Made by a program: the position numbers and the translations under genes | NCBI RefSeq assembly: GCF_000003195.3 | Contig: NC_012878.2 | Coordinates: forward strand, 10,156,386-10,220,385 | DNA: 64,000 bases | Source of the DNA: Sorghum bicolor | Lineage: Eukaryota; Streptophyta; Magnoliopsida; Poales; Poaceae | Direction: 5' to 3' | Part shown: positions 61,894-64,000 of the stretch, piece by piece | Layout of the letters: each line of letters opens with the position of its first letter | Position numbering within the stretch: position 1 is the first letter of the stretch | The notes under the pieces: model-generated | Told to the model about the DNA's origin: nothing | Databases searched by the model: none | What the model saw: only the letters and a program-made list of their open reading frames with translations

Positions 61894-61896
61894 TGC

Positions 61897-63360
61897 TAAG
61901 GTCGAGAAGTGGGAGCATGTAGAGGAGCTGCAACTTTGGATGAAGCATGCCTTGACCTTGTCCATCGACATCATCAGCAAAGATCTTGCCCATGCTTTCT
62001 TCATAAGTGCCCTTCTTCCTGCGTGTTTCGGTCTCGTAGATTTCAGAAATGCTCTTATTGACCTCCGCCCTCGCGCTTTCTTCCTCAAGATTTGAAAGAG
62101 ACCTCTTGGGAGAAATCCTGCTTTATTCACGCGACCAAGGGCAGATGGGAGCAGGTTCCCATTCTTGAGCACAAGCTTCTTCAGTCTCAGGAGATGCTTC
62201 TCGAGCGGTAAAAGGAGCTACTCCAAGCCCTAACAGATAAACAAAAGAAGGAGGATGCCCTGGTCGAGGCTCGAGGCGCCTTGGCGATGGCGAATGGGAA
62301 GATCTACATTGCCCAAGATGAGGCAGAGAGGGCCAAGGTGGAGCCTGAGAAGGCTCGAGAGGAGGCCACCCAAGCCAGAGAGGAGGCCGCCAAGGCGAGG
62401 GAGAGCAAGAAAGAGGCCAAAGGAGACGTCCTCTTAAGCGGGTAGGGGTGGTCGAGGCCGATTTAGCCACTGCCAAGGAGAGTTATGCTAAGGTGAAAAT
62501 GCTGGCCATGGACTATGCAGCTGCAAAAAGGTGTTGCCCAGGAGGAGGAGAAAAAGGCAAAGGAGGAGCTCAAAAAAGAGAGGAGGTGCTCCCATGCTCT
62601 GGCCAATGACGTCGATCGGCTAAAGAAAATCCTGCAGGAGAGGGAGGGAGCCATCACCATGTTAGGAAAGGTGATCGAGGACCTACGGGTCAAGAAGACA
62701 GAGATGGCTCACTCCTTCAAAAAGGTTGAGAAGGCGAACACCGACTTGATCGGCAAGAACACATCCCTCCACGAGTGTATCCATGGTGAGTGTCTTTCTC
62801 TGGTCCTATCCCTTCGGCGCATTTGTTCGTTACGGCTAACTTTCGTCATGGCTTTCAGAGCTCGAGGGCAAGTTGCTCAACACCCAGACTACCTCCAAGA
62901 CTCTCTAGAAGGACCTTGAGGGGGAGGCGTTGTTGTCCGGTCTACTCCGAACCACGATCAACGATCTTTCTTCCTCTTAGGAGCTCGAGCCCGCAAACGA
63001 GGCTAGGGAGATGGCTCGACGTGACGCCCTCGTGGATCAACTATGCTATCTGAGTGCAACCATGAGGGACCGGGTCCGGGACACCCTCCATGTTGGTGTG
63101 AAGCGGGCAATGGCGGTCGTTTGATCTGGCTTCTCATACGACATGGAGGTGGTCTCCCATGGCTTCGTCTCTGACATCACCAAAACCGACGACATAAATG
63201 AGGAGAGGCTACGTGCTCTTATCAACGATGCCGAGGAACCTAACGGGAGGTTGGCGGCACTATATGAGCCGAAAGTTCTTCCTCTAGAGGTTGGTGCTGG
63301 AAACGATGAAGGAGGTGAGGATGGAGAGGGCGGCGATGGCAACCAAGGCCTGTGAGCCTT
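61897..63360 (+). mobile_element. Gag-like region of the interrupted retrotransposon, right part
   Basis: Continues the frame broken at 47085: KVEKWEHVEELQLWMKHALT. A later stretch (about 62190-62450) encodes a long coiled coil rich in Ala, Glu and Lys (AREEATQAREEAAKARESKK). Further coiled-coil pieces follow at 62515-62790 (EEKKAKEELKKERR) and an acidic, Gly-rich end at 63143-63355. Frame changes and stops show decay. This pattern is common in long gag-like proteins of grass LTR retrotransposons. Confidence 0.6.
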
Positions 63361-64000
63361 ATTTGGGTACCTAAACCCATGTAATAAGTTGGTCATTTTG
63401 TTACTCTAGATATTATAGCCTAGGTGGCTTTAAGACTTGTGTGGTACCACTATTGCTTCTATGCTTGACTTGATCTAGTGGTAGCATATGACATGTTTTT
63501 GGGCTTGCAATCCTAGTGTTTGATCTAGAATATGAGCTATAAGTGTTTAACTCAACATGATACAAGATAACCCTTATTTGGAGGTGGGATCAAACCGAGT
63601 TAAATATCTTAGGCAAGTAATCTAGATTGGGCCAATTTGGTAAAATGATCTCACTTCACATGGTTTCACACTAATGTATCCAAAATTTGAGCTCACCTTT
63701 TGTGGTCTTTGATGTCAAAGGGGGAGAGAATTTCCCAAACATTTGACAAAGGGGGAGAAGTATAAAGATAGGGGAGTAACATGATAAAAGAAGGGGATCA
63801 ATTAATATTTTGAAGCACACAAGTAGGGGGAGCAATCTCATAAACTTGTATGTTGCATTTGAATGTGCATCACATATGTTTGCTTGCATTAGCATTAGTT
63901 TTAGAAGCTTTCTCTCTGATACCTTGCTTCTGTGGTATATGCTAGTTGTAGGATTGATTGATGAAATGAAGAACTAGCATGCATAGGTAGTGTAACTAGA
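63361..64000 (+). mobile_element. Possible SIRE/Maximus-type copia 3' region
   Basis: Contains several purine-rich words (TCAAAGGGGGAGAGAA, GACAAAGGGGGAGAAG, AGTAGGGGGAGCAA) at about 63715-63835, as in the region before the 3' LTR of SIRE-lineage copia elements. There is no coding sequence here and the window ends before an LTR can be seen, so the call rests on this signature only. Confidence 0.4.

Overview
The window looks like nuclear DNA of a grass, most likely Sorghum or a close Andropogoneae relative. The evidence is three very GC-rich grass-type genes set in AT-rich DNA crowded with nested transposons, Tourist, Stowaway, hAT and Mutator MITEs, LTR retrotransposons and CACTA elements. 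The genus is an inference and no species-specific marker was tested.

Only a few host genes stand out. A single-exon DUF641 (GIL1/IRKI-type) gene lies at 2897-4432 (-). A single-exon P-class PPR gene lies at 19732-21120 (+). A Mediator subunit MED32 gene lies at 29467-29910 (-). Weaker candidates are a small spliced minus-strand gene head-to-head with the PPR gene (18308-19382) and a small exon ending in a membrane segment at 37576-37782 (-). Three relics of host genes or gene-like cargo are present: a decayed second copy of the PPR gene's 3' end (32775-33213), a ribosomal protein L11 (uL5) fragment split by a LINE (33832-36599), and a GRF-type zinc-finger gene inside a transposon (13102-16108).

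Region by region: 1-671 is the end of a CACTA element. 0.7-11 kb holds the DUF641 gene, MITEs and a solo LTR (6136-8032, 5-bp TSD). 11.4-16.6 kb is a nested stack: a MITE, split by a roughly 5-kb element with terminal inverted repeats that carries the zinc-finger pseudogene and is itself broken by a truncated LTR and a second solo LTR (13676-15628, 5-bp TSD). 19.3-25 kb is the PPR gene followed by a dense MITE cluster. 29.4-30.7 kb is MED32 with a 691-bp Mutator-type foldback element just upstream. 32.8-36.6 kb holds the pseudogenes and the LINE. 38.1-44.4 kb is a 5'-truncated Athila-type Ty3/gypsy element with a dead pol, an intact third ORF and a 3' LTR. 44.4-63.4 kb is a gag-like retrotransposon region split by a complete 14.8-kb CACTA transposon (47086-61893, TSD TGC). 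The right edge resembles the 3' part of a SIRE-type copia element.

The CACTA element is the most interesting unit. It carries a TNP2-type transposase gene (tnpD-like, apparently broken), a multi-exon tnpA-like gene (PF03004 type), arrays of subterminal repeats including a near-perfect 176-bp palindrome, a TAG microsatellite with higher-order structure, a Pol III box pair, and a divergent two-exon passenger gene for a 241-residue basic protein that I cannot assign to a family.
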